Shown here piece by piece: positions 43,701-54,125 of a stretch of DNA of 64,000 bases. Below the pieces are notes generated by a model, which saw only the letters and a program-made list of their open reading frames with translations, had not been told where the DNA came from and ran no database searches. The translations under genes were made by a program, and so were the position numbers. Source of the DNA: Meconema thalassinum (lineage: Eukaryota > Arthropoda > Insecta > Orthoptera > Tettigoniidae); the NCBI GenBank assembly GCA_946902985.2, contig OX336389.2:148603099-148667098 (forward strand). Reading direction: 5' to 3'. Every line of letters begins with the position of its first letter. The stretch's first letter is position 1.

Positions 43701-44408
43701 ATAAAAATCCCTAATGTAATATTGTATTGATGTAGAATTTCACGAGTTCAATGAAGACAATTAGATTTCGGGAGTGATCATAATCTTTTACTTTGTTCAA
43801 GTAGTCTTCGGTAACTCTGGAGTACACGGGTAATTTCCCAATCACTGTAGTGAATTTGTTAGCTTGAGAGAGATGGAAACATAAGAACATTGTGAGATGC
43901 CCAAAAATTTAAATAAAGGAATAACATTTATTTTAAATAAGATTATATATTGTTTTGATGGTAAGAAGCTCATAGAAAAATGATTTTTGAGATTTGTGAG
44001 GAATAACGCATCTTATATTGGAAAGTATCGAGCCATGGGAGCTCGTGTTTGTATTGAACTTTAAAGTGACACTTTATGGAAGCGAAAGTAATTAAAATTT
44101 TGTTGGTTTGAAGAAAACCATGTGTTTTAATATAATATTTGTTTGATTTTATGTGTTCCTTGTTCACATTGAACAAGTTAGAAGGATTGGTCAGTAGTCG
44201 ATTTGTTTAATTTGTTTGTAGCGCCATAATTTTGGTTAATTAAATGTTTTATAATAGGAGTTGATTTTGTTTTTATTTTTGGAAGTGTATCCTCTATTTA
44301 ATCCAAAATGTGTAAGTCACAGATTGGGAGAACATACCAAAACCCCGAAAATCCCGATTTGAGCGTTGCTGGCATACTGTGATTTGCATATTTCTTACTG
44401 AAAGGGCA
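40701..44408 (+). repeat. 5' LTR of retrotransposon copy B (3708 bp)
   Basis: Starts TGAACCCATG and ends AAAGGGCA. It is homologous along its length to LTR A, but shorter, chiefly because the hairpin-unit array is reduced to about two units (41418-41510). A TATA-like tatataaat (about 41388), aataaa (42229), and the mini-ORF with donor GTAAGT (42449-42497) are kept. The pair of ttgtaagtcctccagtatggg repeats and the antisense B-box block near 43605-43675 are also present. Confidence 0.9.
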
Positions 44409-44880
44409 CAGGGGGCATAGAAGTACTGTGCTTGGATTAATGATTAGAGGAACACTTAAGACGGTCATATCATGTAAAAGTAAAGATAATGATAGGAGTA
44501 GCTACAACATATAATGTTAACTGACCGCATGGGTCCCTGGAAACTCACACCGAGCAGCCCTGAAAATAATTTAAAAAAAAACTAAACACTTTTTATGGCG
44601 CCCAGCACGCAGGGATGAGTTTTTCCTAGGGAAAACCCGAGTTTTCTTGAAAAATCAAAATTTTCATTTTTTTAATGGTTTTTCGAAATTTTGAATTTTT
44701 AAATACTTCCATAAAGGTTTTGACATTGAATGAGTATATCAAAAGGGTACGTTTTAGTAAACACCCGTACCAAGGTAAAAATTTGAAAAATTGGGACACA
44801 ATGGTTCGTGGTACCATCTCTCAAGCATGTACCAGCGATGTGGCATGATGTGGCATGATAGCCCACTGTATTCTAATAAG
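44409..44880 (+). other. Leader of copy B with candidate primer-binding site
   Basis: Conserved with the copy A leader. tggcgcccagcacgcaggg near 44597 is the best primer-binding candidate, about 190 bp from the LTR edge. No gene. Confidence 0.5.
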
Positions 44881-46071
44881 ATGGCATTGAGTGAGGAAAT
44901 GCAGAGGCTTGCGGATGTCTTAATGGCTGATAGCAATAAAAAGTTGGAGGCCATAAACAATAAGTTGGACAGCCAACAGGGTGAAAATAAAAAAGAGTTC
45001 GAATCCATAAATCACAATTTAGGATTTTTAAAAACTAATAGTGATAACATGGGGACTAAATTAGAAGCTATCGAGGCCGACTGTATAACAATGAACAATG
45101 AACTGAAGGCTGAGATAGAAAAGATAAAAACAGAAAATGGGGATAACATTAAAGAACAGTTGAAAGTGGTAAAAGATGAGACGTTAGAGTCTATAAAAGC
45201 TGACAGTAAAGCAAATAACGAGGTACTGAAGGCTGAAATAGAAGGGACAATAAATACCAAATTTCAAGGTTTTGATAGGGGGTTGGAGATGAAGTTGAAT
45301 GAGTCAAAAAGGGAATGCCAAGGAAATTTTAAAATTTTAGAAACTATATTAAGTAACATGGAAAAAACTTGTAAAGAGAATGTTGACGGATGTAAAGATG
45401 AACTTGTAACCCAGATCCAAGGTGTGCAGAAAGAATTAGGAGCTAAGATAGAATCTAACAGCAACATGTGTAAAGAATCCCGGGATGAGATAGAAGAAAG
45501 TTTTAAGGAATTAGGAGACAAATTTAAAGGGGTGGAAGACCAAGTAGGAAAACTCGAGGGAAAAGTCGATAAAATTCAGGCCAAAGTTGATGATATGGAA
45601 AATCAGAATTATAAAAATATACAGGGTATGAAAGATCAGATTAATCATTTTACCGGGCAGGTAGATGATAACTTGAAGAAGTACGAAGCGGAAATAAATA
45701 AGAGATTAGGTACATATGAAGAGCATCTCCAGGGAGAAAGAAAGCAACGAAATGAAGAAAATAAGGAAAATACTCAGAAAATAGATGAGGTAAGCAAGGG
45801 CATTAATGAGGTTCAGGAAACCATGGAAACATTAAAGGTACAAGTAGGAAAAACCAATACTGAAGTAAACCAGGTCCAAGATGAATTGATGAGATTATAT
45901 AAGAGTCAAGGGAAGACTGAGGAAAATCTTGAAGGAATTAAAGTAGATATGGTCAAAGGACAAAAAGAAATGGAGAAGAAAATAAAGGAGATACGAGAAG
46001 ACCTAGATACCATAGGTGACGTTAAGCCAGAAATTATAAAAGAACAGGTCCGGTCATCAAGAAAGAGGTAG
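44881..46071 (+). CDS. Long coiled-coil ORF1 upstream of gag, copy B
   Basis: I prefer the ATG at 44881 (MALSEEMQRLADVL); the frame is open further upstream without another ATG. About 395 residues are almost entirely heptad-like helix: KLEAINNKLDSQQGENKKEF, repeated ENVDGCKDELVTQIQGVQ-type and FKGVEDQVGKLEGKVDKIQ segments. A frameshift near 46046 ends this frame with VRSSRKR; the coiled coil continues in another frame to gag. Long rod-like extensions ahead of gag are unusual in Ty3/gypsy elements. It may lengthen the Gag protein or serve as a separate assembly factor. Confidence 0.7.
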   Translation: MALSEEMQRLADVLMADSNKKLEAINNKLDSQQGENKKEFESINHNLGFLKTNSDNMGTKLEAIEADCITMNNELKAEIEKIKTENGDNIKEQLKVVKDETLESIKADSKANNEVLKAEIEGTINTKFQGFDRGLEMKLNESKRECQGNFKILETILSNMEKTCKENVDGCKDELVTQIQGVQKELGAKIESNSNMCKESRDEIEESFKELGDKFKGVEDQVGKLEGKVDKIQAKVDDMENQNYKNIQGMKDQINHFTGQVDDNLKKYEAEINKRLGTYEEHLQGERKQRNEENKENTQKIDEVSKGINEVQETMETLKVQVGKTNTEVNQVQDELMRLYKSQGKTEENLEGIKVDMVKGQKEMEKKIKEIREDLDTIGDVKPEIIKEQVRSSRKR

Positions 46072-46367
46072 AAGATCAATTAGCTGAAATCAGGGATAGT
46101 TTCAGGGAAGAGAAATCCCAACTCAAAAAGAATCAAGGTAGAATTCAGAATGAATTAGGATCCCGGTTGGAAAGGACTGAACACAAGAACAGTCAAATGG
46201 AAATTCAACTGATGGCTAATGAAGAAAGTGCCCGATGAGAAAGGAAATTAGAATTTGAAAGTCAGGATGAATTTCAAAAGACAGGATGGGTAGATTCCCA
46301 TGAACGCGGCACAGATCAAGATAGGGACTTAGGAGGGGAGAGCCCTTATAAGAACCCAGGATATCCG
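46072..46367 (+). pseudogene. Continuation of coiled coil linking ORF1 to gag
   Basis: In the gag frame this region reads KKEVEDQLAEIRDSFREEKS, then KNQGRIQNELGSRLERTEHK, a TGA at about 46236-46238, and a charged segment up to the gag Met at 46368. With one frameshift and one stop removed, ORF1 and gag would be a single reading frame, so the coiled coil is probably the N-terminal half of a long Gag. The lesions are described only; no repaired product is implied. Confidence 0.55.
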
Positions 46368-47294
46368 ATGGCGATGTCTACCCCTTATACGAACCAAACA
46401 AATGGTCAAATAATAAATATCGTCAAGTCAAATGAGGAGAGACCGGTGAAGTTTACGGGTAATAATATGTCAATTACTCCTAAATACTGCTTGAAGGAGG
46501 TCGCAGAGTACTTGAATGAAATGAAAGTTCCTCAGGATCGGAGACTGAGAGCAATTGAGAAGCTGTTGGCAGGTGATTGTCTCACCTGGTTCAGGAGTTT
46601 CAGGTATACATTTGACACGGTGGAAGGTTTTAGAGAAGCGTTTCTGAAAAGATATTGGGCAGCAGATGTCGAAGAGAATTTGAGGCTAGATCTGTACTCG
46701 AGGAAGTATAGCACCAATGCCCCAACTAAATATACAGAATTTTTCACCGCTCAGCTGTGTAAATTCCGGGAACTTGACATTGCTCCTGCTGAGAACGACC
46801 TGTGTGCCGCCATTGCAAGACAACTTCCATATGAGATCCAGAGGCTGTTAATCTCATCTAAAGCCAGAAGTGCTGTGGAAGTGGAGAGCGTCTTACGTCA
46901 ATTAGATATGACGACTTCACACGTTACTCCCAGGCATTCAAGACAAACTGAACAGTTACATATGGCCAGCAGTCAAGAAAACAGAGAAAAACCATCGACC
47001 AGAAATCAGTCCACTAGTACTGATACTCAGGGACTGGGTCGAGAATATGGACATCAAGAGCCTAGGGGAATACAGCCATACTATAGAGGAGGATATCGAG
47101 GAAGGAATCCTAGAAATACAGGTTATAGGCAACAAGAGAGCCGACCCTATAACAATAAGAATCAGAGACAGGATAATAGAAAGAGATGGGAAAATTATCC
47201 CAGAAGGAATGTGAGGCCCGAAGACAGAAATGATGAATATCGGGCCGAAATAGAAGAAAGATATCAGGAAAGTCTTCGTTACATGAATGAATGA
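46368..47294 (+). CDS. Ty3/gypsy-type Gag with RGG-like tail, copy B
   Basis: Residues about 20-190 contain the retrotransposon Gag core: EERPVKFTGNNMSITPKYCL, LAGDCLTWFRSFRYTFDTV, FREAFLKRYWAADVEENLRL and LYSRKYSTN. The C-terminal third is Arg/Gly/Asn/Tyr rich (YRGGYRGRNPRNTGYRQQES), with no CCHC zinc knuckle, so RNA binding is probably through RGG-type repeats. The relative at 57013-58243 has the same design. The frame ends at TGA 47292-47294 inside an atgaatgaatga overlap with the next frame, which could support frameshifting or reinitiation into pol. Confidence 0.8.
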   Translation: MAMSTPYTNQTNGQIINIVKSNEERPVKFTGNNMSITPKYCLKEVAEYLNEMKVPQDRRLRAIEKLLAGDCLTWFRSFRYTFDTVEGFREAFLKRYWAADVEENLRLDLYSRKYSTNAPTKYTEFFTAQLCKFRELDIAPAENDLCAAIARQLPYEIQRLLISSKARSAVEVESVLRQLDMTTSHVTPRHSRQTEQLHMASSQENREKPSTRNQSTSTDTQGLGREYGHQEPRGIQPYYRGGYRGRNPRNTGYRQQESRPYNNKNQRQDNRKRWENYPRRNVRPEDRNDEYRAEIEERYQESLRYMNE

Positions 47295-49066
47295 ACGAAC
47301 AGACGAACCTGAAACGCAAAGAGTCCGTTGGAGTGAGACAATAAAGAACCGAAAATCACCCGACCGACTAGAAGGAGCTCAAAGCTTGGAGCTACAAGCT
47401 CAATTGAAGAATGAGGGAAAAGGAAGCCCTCAGGATAAAAAAAACTTCAAATTTAAATCAGCAAAATTGGAAACATACCAGGAGCTGGGAGGAGGTAGAA
47501 ATTGTGAATTGGATAGCAAGACCAGATGAGCTAATTAGAGAGGATGTGGAAGGAATCCCACCTATTAGAAGAGAACTACCTATCATCATGCTAAGGATAG
47601 AAGGATTACTGGTCAGGGCATTAATTGATACTGGATCAACCATAAGTTTAATTACGCAAACCCTCCTAAATGAATTGAGAACAAGAGGCCGCGTATTGAA
47701 AATTCTCACATCAAGTGTGAAGATTAAGGGAATTATTCCTGAAAAATATTTAACATGTAAATTTCAGGTATACATTGATATGATCATGGGTAACGCTGAA
47801 ATTTCGCAATGCTTTTTGCTGGTAAATCAATTGCCATATCATGTCATATTAGGTATTGATTTTATCCGTGAGAACAAGGTCATTATAGACCTAGCGCAAA
47901 ATTGCATTAGGATTGAAAGAGAGGATGTGGATGAACAAAATATAAATTTACAGGAACAGGATGCGAAAATAGGAGAAAAGGTATGGCATGTGGAGGAAGT
48001 GAACGACGAAGGTTGTAAGGACATAGAAAATATATCTGAAGTCCTCAATATAGAACTTGAAGATAGTTTGGAAACTGAGTTCGAAACCAACCTGTCAGGA
48101 AAAATAGAGGAAGCTAAAGTTGACCTCGAATATAAGGAAAAATTAAAGGAATTATTATTAAATTACAGGGACGTATTTGATTCCAAGCCAGGGAAGATTG
48201 AAAATTTTAAATACGCTTTTCAAGTAAATGATTGGGCATCGTTCAGACAAAAACCATACCCGGTTGCTGAAAAACATTACCCACAAACGAAGAAAACACT
48301 GCAGGAGATGATGAATGCAGGTGTTATAGAAAAGATGGCGACACCATATGTTAGTCCATTAGTAATTGTGAGTAAACCGCATGGCTCAGTAAGGGTGTGT
48401 TTAGATGCCAGGAATTTGAATGCAAAAATCATACCAGAAAATGATTCGGCACCACCCATAAAAGAAATACTGAGGAAATTTAAAGGCAAGAAGATATTCA
48501 CAAATATTGATATGACCTCTTCGTATCATCATCTCGAACTTGAAGAGAAAACCAGTCTTTTAACTGGATTTCAGTTCGACCAACAAACATATTGCTTCAG
48601 GAGATGTCCGTTTGGTTTGAAAACAGCGGGATCTGCCTTAATAAGAGCGCTCGATCGAAACCTGTCAGAGGAAGTGAAAGATTGCACTATTCGTTATGTG
48701 GATGACATATTGCTTACTTCAGAAAACATTGAGGAACATTTGGAAAAGTTAAAGAAATTATTGGAAGATTTAAGAAGGGCCAACTTCAAGATTAATTTGA
48801 AGAAATCAAATTTTTGTCAGAGACAAGTTACGTTTTTGGGGCATGTGATCGATAAGGATGGTGTTAAACCAAATCCATGCAAATTAGATTCGATAAGAGA
48901 TTTTCCCAGGCCTTGGAAGGTGAAAAACGTTCGCCAGTTTTTGGAATTGATTGGATTTTTCTCAGGACATTGTCCGTCATACACCAAAACTGTTGCACCA
49001 CTACAGGACCTTCTGAAGAAGGGGGCAAGTGGAAATGGACGGAGGAAACAGAAAAAGCATTTATAG
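47287..49066 (+). pseudogene. Pol: protease and reverse transcriptase, copy B
   Basis: A frame starting at ATG 47287 (in the gag overlap) runs to 47529; the protease-RT frame is open at 47411-49066, so one indel lies near 47500. The aspartic protease motif is ALIDTGSTISLI, followed by GIDFI. The reverse transcriptase shows KPYPVAEKHY, MATPYVSPLVIVSK, VCLDARNLNAKI, FTNIDMTSSYHHLEL, CPFGLKTAGSAL, catalytic YVDD (codons 48694-48705) and FLGHVIDKDGV. Ty3/gypsy order PR-RT-RH-IN is clear. A frameshift near 49020-49040 leads into the RNase H frame. Confidence 0.9.
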
Positions 49067-49383
49067 AGGCCAAGGAAATGCTCTTAAATTATGTGAAGCT
49101 AGGATATCCTGATTTTAATCAGAGATTTAGTATACAGACAGATGCATCCCAGATTGGAATAGGGGCAATGCTATATCAGGAAAACCCGGATAACCCTGAG
49201 AAGAAAAATTATCTAGCTTTCAGAAGTCGGAGACTGAAACCACACGAGAAAAATTATACAATCAGCGAGATCGAACTGTTAGCGATATTGCACGCGCTGC
49301 AATTTTGGCGAAAGATTGTATATGGGTTCCCAGTCACATTAAGGACGGATCATAAAGCCTTAACCTTTTTTGATGAAGACTGA
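49031..49383 (+). CDS. Pol: RNase H segment, copy B
   Basis: In the frame ending at 49383 the RNase H domain is seen: WTEETEKAFIEAKEML, SIQTDASQIGIGAMLYQ, then YTISEIELLAILHALQFW and LRTDHKAL. Catalytic Asp (TDAS) and Glu (SEIELL) and the TDHKAL Asp are present. It is flanked by frameshifts on both sides (about 49030 and 49375), so the polyprotein is split into three frames. Confidence 0.85.
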
Positions 49384-51079
49384 TTTATCCAGTCAAAGGT
49401 TGATGCGTCGGGCTTTACACATCCAACAGTTTGACGTAAATATAGAGTATTGCCCAGGAAAAGAAAATGTAGTTCCAGATTATTTAAGTAGACAGCCAGA
49501 GTCCACAGAAGAGGAAGTAATGGCTTTTGATTTGGAAGACAGGGATCAGCGGACTCTGGATGAGTTAAGAAGCATTGGTCAACGACAACGCGAGGATCCA
49601 TGGATGAACATGCTCATATCTTTCTTGGAAGGGAGTTTGATAAGGGGAACACCGGCATACACTGAAGCGAATAAGATAGCTCAGGATTACACGTTCTTTA
49701 ATGGATTGTTGTATAAGTTTGTGGACTCTGACCATACACGATTGAGGATCGTTGTACCTGCGATTTTGCAGAGGAAAATAGTATGGTTAGCCCATAGATC
49801 GTTCGGACATATGGGAGTCGACAAAACAGTCTCGATGCTGAAAGAAGCATTTGTATGGCCGAGACTGAGAGAAACTGTAGGGGATACGCTCAAGACATGT
49901 GATTTATGTCAAAGGATTAAGCCAAATGCGTTTTTAATGAGACAAAAGCCAATACCATTGTTGCCAGAGAGGCCAGGTCAAATTATTTCTATTGACAATT
50001 TCGGACCTTTGCCAAAGGCTAGGCGAGGAAATAGACACATAATGGTGGCTATGGATGTTTTCACAAAAATGGTTGTCCTTGCTCCCATACAGAAGACTAG
50101 TACCAAACAGGTGTTAAAACGACTCAAAGAAAAAGTGATACCTATTCTGGGAAAACCCGAGAATTTGTTGTCGGATCACGGTAGTTGTTTTACAAGTGTA
50201 GAATTCAGACAGGAATTAGAGAGACTTGGAATACGTCAGATATTGTCTAGCATTCGCCATCCTTCGGCAAATCCTGTGGAAAGAGTTATGAGGGAAACGG
50301 CCAAGTATTGTAGGATATACTGTGCCGAAGAAAATTGGAAATGGATAGATATCCTGGATATTATCGAATTTTGTATAAACCACACAATCCATGAATCTAC
50401 GGGAGATATACCCATAACGTTACATAGGAATGAGCAACCAGAGAGACCTTGGAGTCTGGTAATTCCTAGGCCAGCAGACGCTCAGCCTGGAAGAGATGTA
50501 CGTATTAGAAGAGCCTTTGAGCATCTAAAAGCTCAAGCTGATAGAAGGCAAAGAAGAAACAGGCATAAGAGGTATCATCGACCACTATTAGCAGGAGAAA
50601 TGGTGTTAGTGAAAAGACCAGCCATTTCGGATCCAGGGAACCGCGTGTACAAGAAATTCCAGAAAATGTACCACGGACCGTATCAAATAATAAGAGATTT
50701 AAGAAATAATGCCTATAGAATTCGGCACTGTGAAACGAATCACGAAGTGACCATGAACTCAGCGAATTTAAAAGTACACTACCCTCCCGAAGACTTCGAT
50801 GAAGCAAATGAACAAGCCCTGGTTATGGAACAATTTAATGATGAGGAATCCACTTTTGATAGAAAAAATAGTAAGTTAGAACAGGGAAACAGAGCTCAAC
50901 CATTCGATTGCGAATGTGAATTAGAGAAACTGTATTGTGAGATAAGAGAAATAATTGATTTTGTTGAAAAAGAAAATTTCAATTTAAGAAGAGAGAATGA
51001 TGAAATAAAGAAATGGGTAGCGATAGACCACACCCGTAACGAAGAATTATATTCTGGAGATTTTAGTCCAGACAAATAA
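49370..51079 (+). CDS. Pol: integrase, copy B
   Basis: A 569-codon frame begins within the RNase H end (YCPGKENVVPDYLSR). The HHCC zinc domain is HRSFGHMGVDKT..CDLCQRIK; the catalytic DDE triad is ISIDNFGPLP, LLSDHGSCF and ANPVERVMRE. A GPY/F-type module, YHGPYQIIRDLRNNAYRI, follows. A Cys/Glu-rich C-terminal extension ends the protein (ECELEKLYCEIREII, coiled coil). The domain is uninterrupted, so copy B retained a full integrase. There is no env gene between it and the 3' LTR. Confidence 0.9.
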   Translation: MMKTDLSSQRLMRRALHIQQFDVNIEYCPGKENVVPDYLSRQPESTEEEVMAFDLEDRDQRTLDELRSIGQRQREDPWMNMLISFLEGSLIRGTPAYTEANKIAQDYTFFNGLLYKFVDSDHTRLRIVVPAILQRKIVWLAHRSFGHMGVDKTVSMLKEAFVWPRLRETVGDTLKTCDLCQRIKPNAFLMRQKPIPLLPERPGQIISIDNFGPLPKARRGNRHIMVAMDVFTKMVVLAPIQKTSTKQVLKRLKEKVIPILGKPENLLSDHGSCFTSVEFRQELERLGIRQILSSIRHPSANPVERVMRETAKYCRIYCAEENWKWIDILDIIEFCINHTIHESTGDIPITLHRNEQPERPWSLVIPRPADAQPGRDVRIRRAFEHLKAQADRRQRRNRHKRYHRPLLAGEMVLVKRPAISDPGNRVYKKFQKMYHGPYQIIRDLRNNAYRIRHCETNHEVTMNSANLKVHYPPEDFDEANEQALVMEQFNDEESTFDRKNSKLEQGNRAQPFDCECELEKLYCEIREIIDFVEKENFNLRRENDEIKKWVAIDHTRNEELYSGDFSPDK

Positions 51080-51306
51080 GAAAGAAAGAAAGGGTAGAGA
51101 CAGGGCGTACCCAACCTACACTATTACCGGATATGACTTAAAAGGTGGAAAACCCTAATTATCGTGGGATTTTAAAAGAATAAAATCAGAAGGTACTGAG
51201 AAATATTATGATGGTTTCGACATGAAGACAAACAAGAGTTGTTGAATAATTGAAATAAATTTCCTCAAAATTTTTCGAAAATTTATTTACCCAAGGGGGG
51301 GAGAGA
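51080..51306 (+). other. 3' non-coding part and polypurine tract of copy B
   Basis: Shares its last ~100 bp with copy A. The purine run aagggggggagaga (51293-51306) abuts the 3' LTR. Confidence 0.65.
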
Positions 51307-51644
51307 TGAGCCCATGTACCATTGGTTCAGGGGGTCGAATCCGTGTATTTTTGGTGAAAGGAAGGAAAGAAATATAAAGTCTTCAAAGGAACATAGAAAG
51401 ATTTTATACAAGAGAACAGGCATAACGTTGTGAAAGAGACTGAGGCCAGATGGCTGGGAGATGAGATCACGCCTGACGCATCGCTCGTAGCATATCATAG
51501 ATATATTTAGAACGAGTGGAAGTTTCCGTCGGTTAGACAGAGACCTTGTTTCGGAAATTAAGCTTACGATTGCATGAAAATGGCAACTGCGCAGCGGTAC
51601 TAGAAGAAGAATAATTAGATTTAACCCCTTTGCAAGAATAATAT
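51307..51644 (+). repeat. Truncated 3' LTR of copy B
   Basis: Starts TGAGCCCATG and follows the 5' LTR (40701 onward) nearly identically for 338 bp, to gcaagaataatatt, then diverges abruptly into unrelated sequence. Confidence 0.85.
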
Positions 51645-52559
51645 TGCCATCCATGTAAATAATTAGGGTAATTTTTAACACCCTGTTTAATATTTTATTT
51701 CATTTTTACCATTTTTATCGTCGTATTATTTGGTGTATTGAAGGTTAATCAGCACCTTTATAAATGGATTATGTTAAACATTGTGGTTCTATGACGCCAC
51801 TGAGTTCCAAGTGAGAACAAATTATGCGAATAACTAATGTTGTCAGACTATCATTGAACCCTTCTATAACGGCGTATCATTTCAAACAGCACAGGAGTAG
51901 AAAGTGTTGTGAGTTTAATTATTATTTGTGTCCAGGAGTTGATACGCAATTGTTATTCATGAAACTTGTAAATAGGTGAAGTGTAATGTCTTCTGAAAAG
52001 TCAAAGCAGTTGGGAGATGTTGGATATCTCTCCTTGAAGTTTACCTGGTATTTTAAGCATGTTGCATCGTTGTACTGCGTAAATCTAGGCATTATTTAAC
52101 CAGTTATTCTTTGTGTAATAATTTAACTATGTGTACGGATCACATATTAGGACTTTATGATGTGAATCCTTGCTATAAATGAGTGTAATATTTGCCTGCC
52201 CAACGCAGAGTTTTCATATGCCGTTAGTTGCACACAAATGCTGTAAGACGCGCTCAAGGTCGAGCCAGTGAATACTAGTTATTGTACCCACAAGTCACCG
52301 CGCTGCCACATGTGAGACATAGACTTGATTATTTTCAGACGTAACCTGACGTCATGAAACTGTGAGGAATGCATTTAGACTAGGTCATGGAACGCTACTC
52401 AATGTAGGGCAATCAGCTGTTTTGATATTTTGAAACATGAGTGACGAGCACGTCACATTGTAACTTCGCTATTTGAGGCGACAGTTCTGATAGGAATAAC
52501 TTCATGTATTTTAGGAAATGTTTAAAGGTTTATCCCCATGTTATAATGACCATGATGAC
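51645..52559 (+). other. Unassigned DNA, possibly the start of element C's LTR
   Basis: No gene. The abrupt join at 51644 with a following TG (tgccatcc) suggests that another element was inserted into LTR B here. Without a second copy this cannot be shown. Confidence 0.3.
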
Positions 52560-54117
52560 TAGAGACGAGAATTATAGGCACTAAAAACAGTTAAAATAGG
52601 CAGGCATATAGGCTCTTAAAATAGGCAAAATAGGCATGTAAATAGGCATGAAAAAGTTTCTTGTAATTTAATAACATATTAAGTTACTATAAAAATAATT
52701 AACAATAAGCAACTTATAATTTAATAACATACTTATCTTATATATAAAAGTGAAAGTCTGTATGTATGAATGTATGTATGTATGTATATATGTGGGTGGG
52801 TGGATTTGTTCCGTATATACCGTTCCACCAATCTCAACCAAATTTTGCATACACATAGTTTAGGACCCAGAAGGAACGGCTGGCTACATGAATTTTCGAT
52901 AGCCTTTCTCATTCTTCTGATTTCGGCCTTTTTGCACTCAAGCAAAGGTTAATAAAAGCAGAAAATAAACTGATGAAGTAATAGCAAGGCCGGCCATCTC
53001 CATAGCAACGGTAACTCGAGACGGGACCACCAAGTTTCCATCTATCTTGGTAAGAGGCCATGCTACACCCACTGCCAGCTAGATCGCATCCCTCCAAGCA
53101 GCTTTAAACTGCCTGTCCTTTCAACACAAGATAGGTTACAGCACCAACGCACTGATCGCCGCTGCATTTTCACTCCCAGCTGGATCGCATCCTCCCTGGC
53201 TGCTTTAAACTGCCTGTCCATTCAACACAAGATAGGTTACAGCACCAACGCACTGTGATCGCCGCGGCATTTTCACTGCCAGCTGGATCGCATCCTTCCT
53301 GGCTGCATGGCAACAGTAGCTCAGGACGGGACCACCAAGTTTCCATCTATCTCGATAAGAGGGCATGCTACACCCACTGCCAGTTAGATCGCATCCCTCC
53401 AAGCTGCTTTAAACTGCCTGTCCATTCAACACAAGATAGGTTACAGCACCAACCCACTGTGATCGTCGCGGCATTTTAACTGCCAGCTGGATCGCATCCC
53501 TCCTGGCTGCTTTTAACTGCCTGCCATTCAACACTCAGACGCGTACAGGATATACTGTATATTAATTCACAGTTTGGTTGCAGCGCCAACCTAACGCGGC
53601 TTTTGAAACGATGGGTTTTTAACTTTGGAGGCTTAATATCGAGATTGAAAAAACGCGAAAACATGGCACTAAGTTAGATCTTTTGTTATTCAATCAGCAT
53701 AAAGTTTATGATATTAATTCACACACATACTAACGGGTAAATTTTCAATATAAAGAAAAGCGAAATACAAAACGAAGCGTTGTTAAGTTTGGAGGCTAAT
53801 TATCGAGATCCCAGGCGCTATTTCTGGTGACTTCCAAGAATTCCCATTCTTGTTCGTGGGGTAAACACATATTGAGAAATGAGAATATAATTCTGTCGAG
53901 CACACCAGCTGCAATATAATGCACTTTAAAATAAGACAAAAGGCATCAAATAGGCAATTATACTTCAAATAGGCACAAACCCTTGAAATAGGCATTTATA
54001 GGCACAATAAAACCAATGAAATCTAGCCTAAAAGATCCTAAAACGGATTTATATCTCGAAAGCCTACGTTTCTAAACACGGGAATAAAATAGGCAAATAG
54101 GCAAATTCCCGTCTCTA
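52560..54117. mobile_element. Non-autonomous hAT-type element (1558 bp)
   Basis: Exact 8-bp target duplications atgatgac at 52552-52559 and 54118-54125 flank inverted ends TAGAGACGAGAATT and TAGAGACGGGAATT (one mismatch). Both features fit the hAT superfamily. Subterminal aataggc/gcctatt motifs cluster at both ends. No transposase is visible; the interior holds tandem repeats (53007-53530) and a (tgta)n run near 52759-52790. Confidence 0.85.
53007..53530. repeat. Composite tandem repeat inside the hAT element
   Basis: A ~300-bp unit (gacgggaccaccaagtttcc at 53019 and 53320) contains shorter ~100-bp units with agctggatcgcatcc, ctgctttaaactgcctgtcc and caacacaagataggttacagc. Higher-order nesting is evident. 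Confidence 0.8.
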
Positions 54118-54125
54118 ATGATGAC

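Noticed and set aside
53255..53479. Frames inside the hAT internal repeats
   Set aside because: They follow the tandem repeat units and occur in more than one frame and strand.
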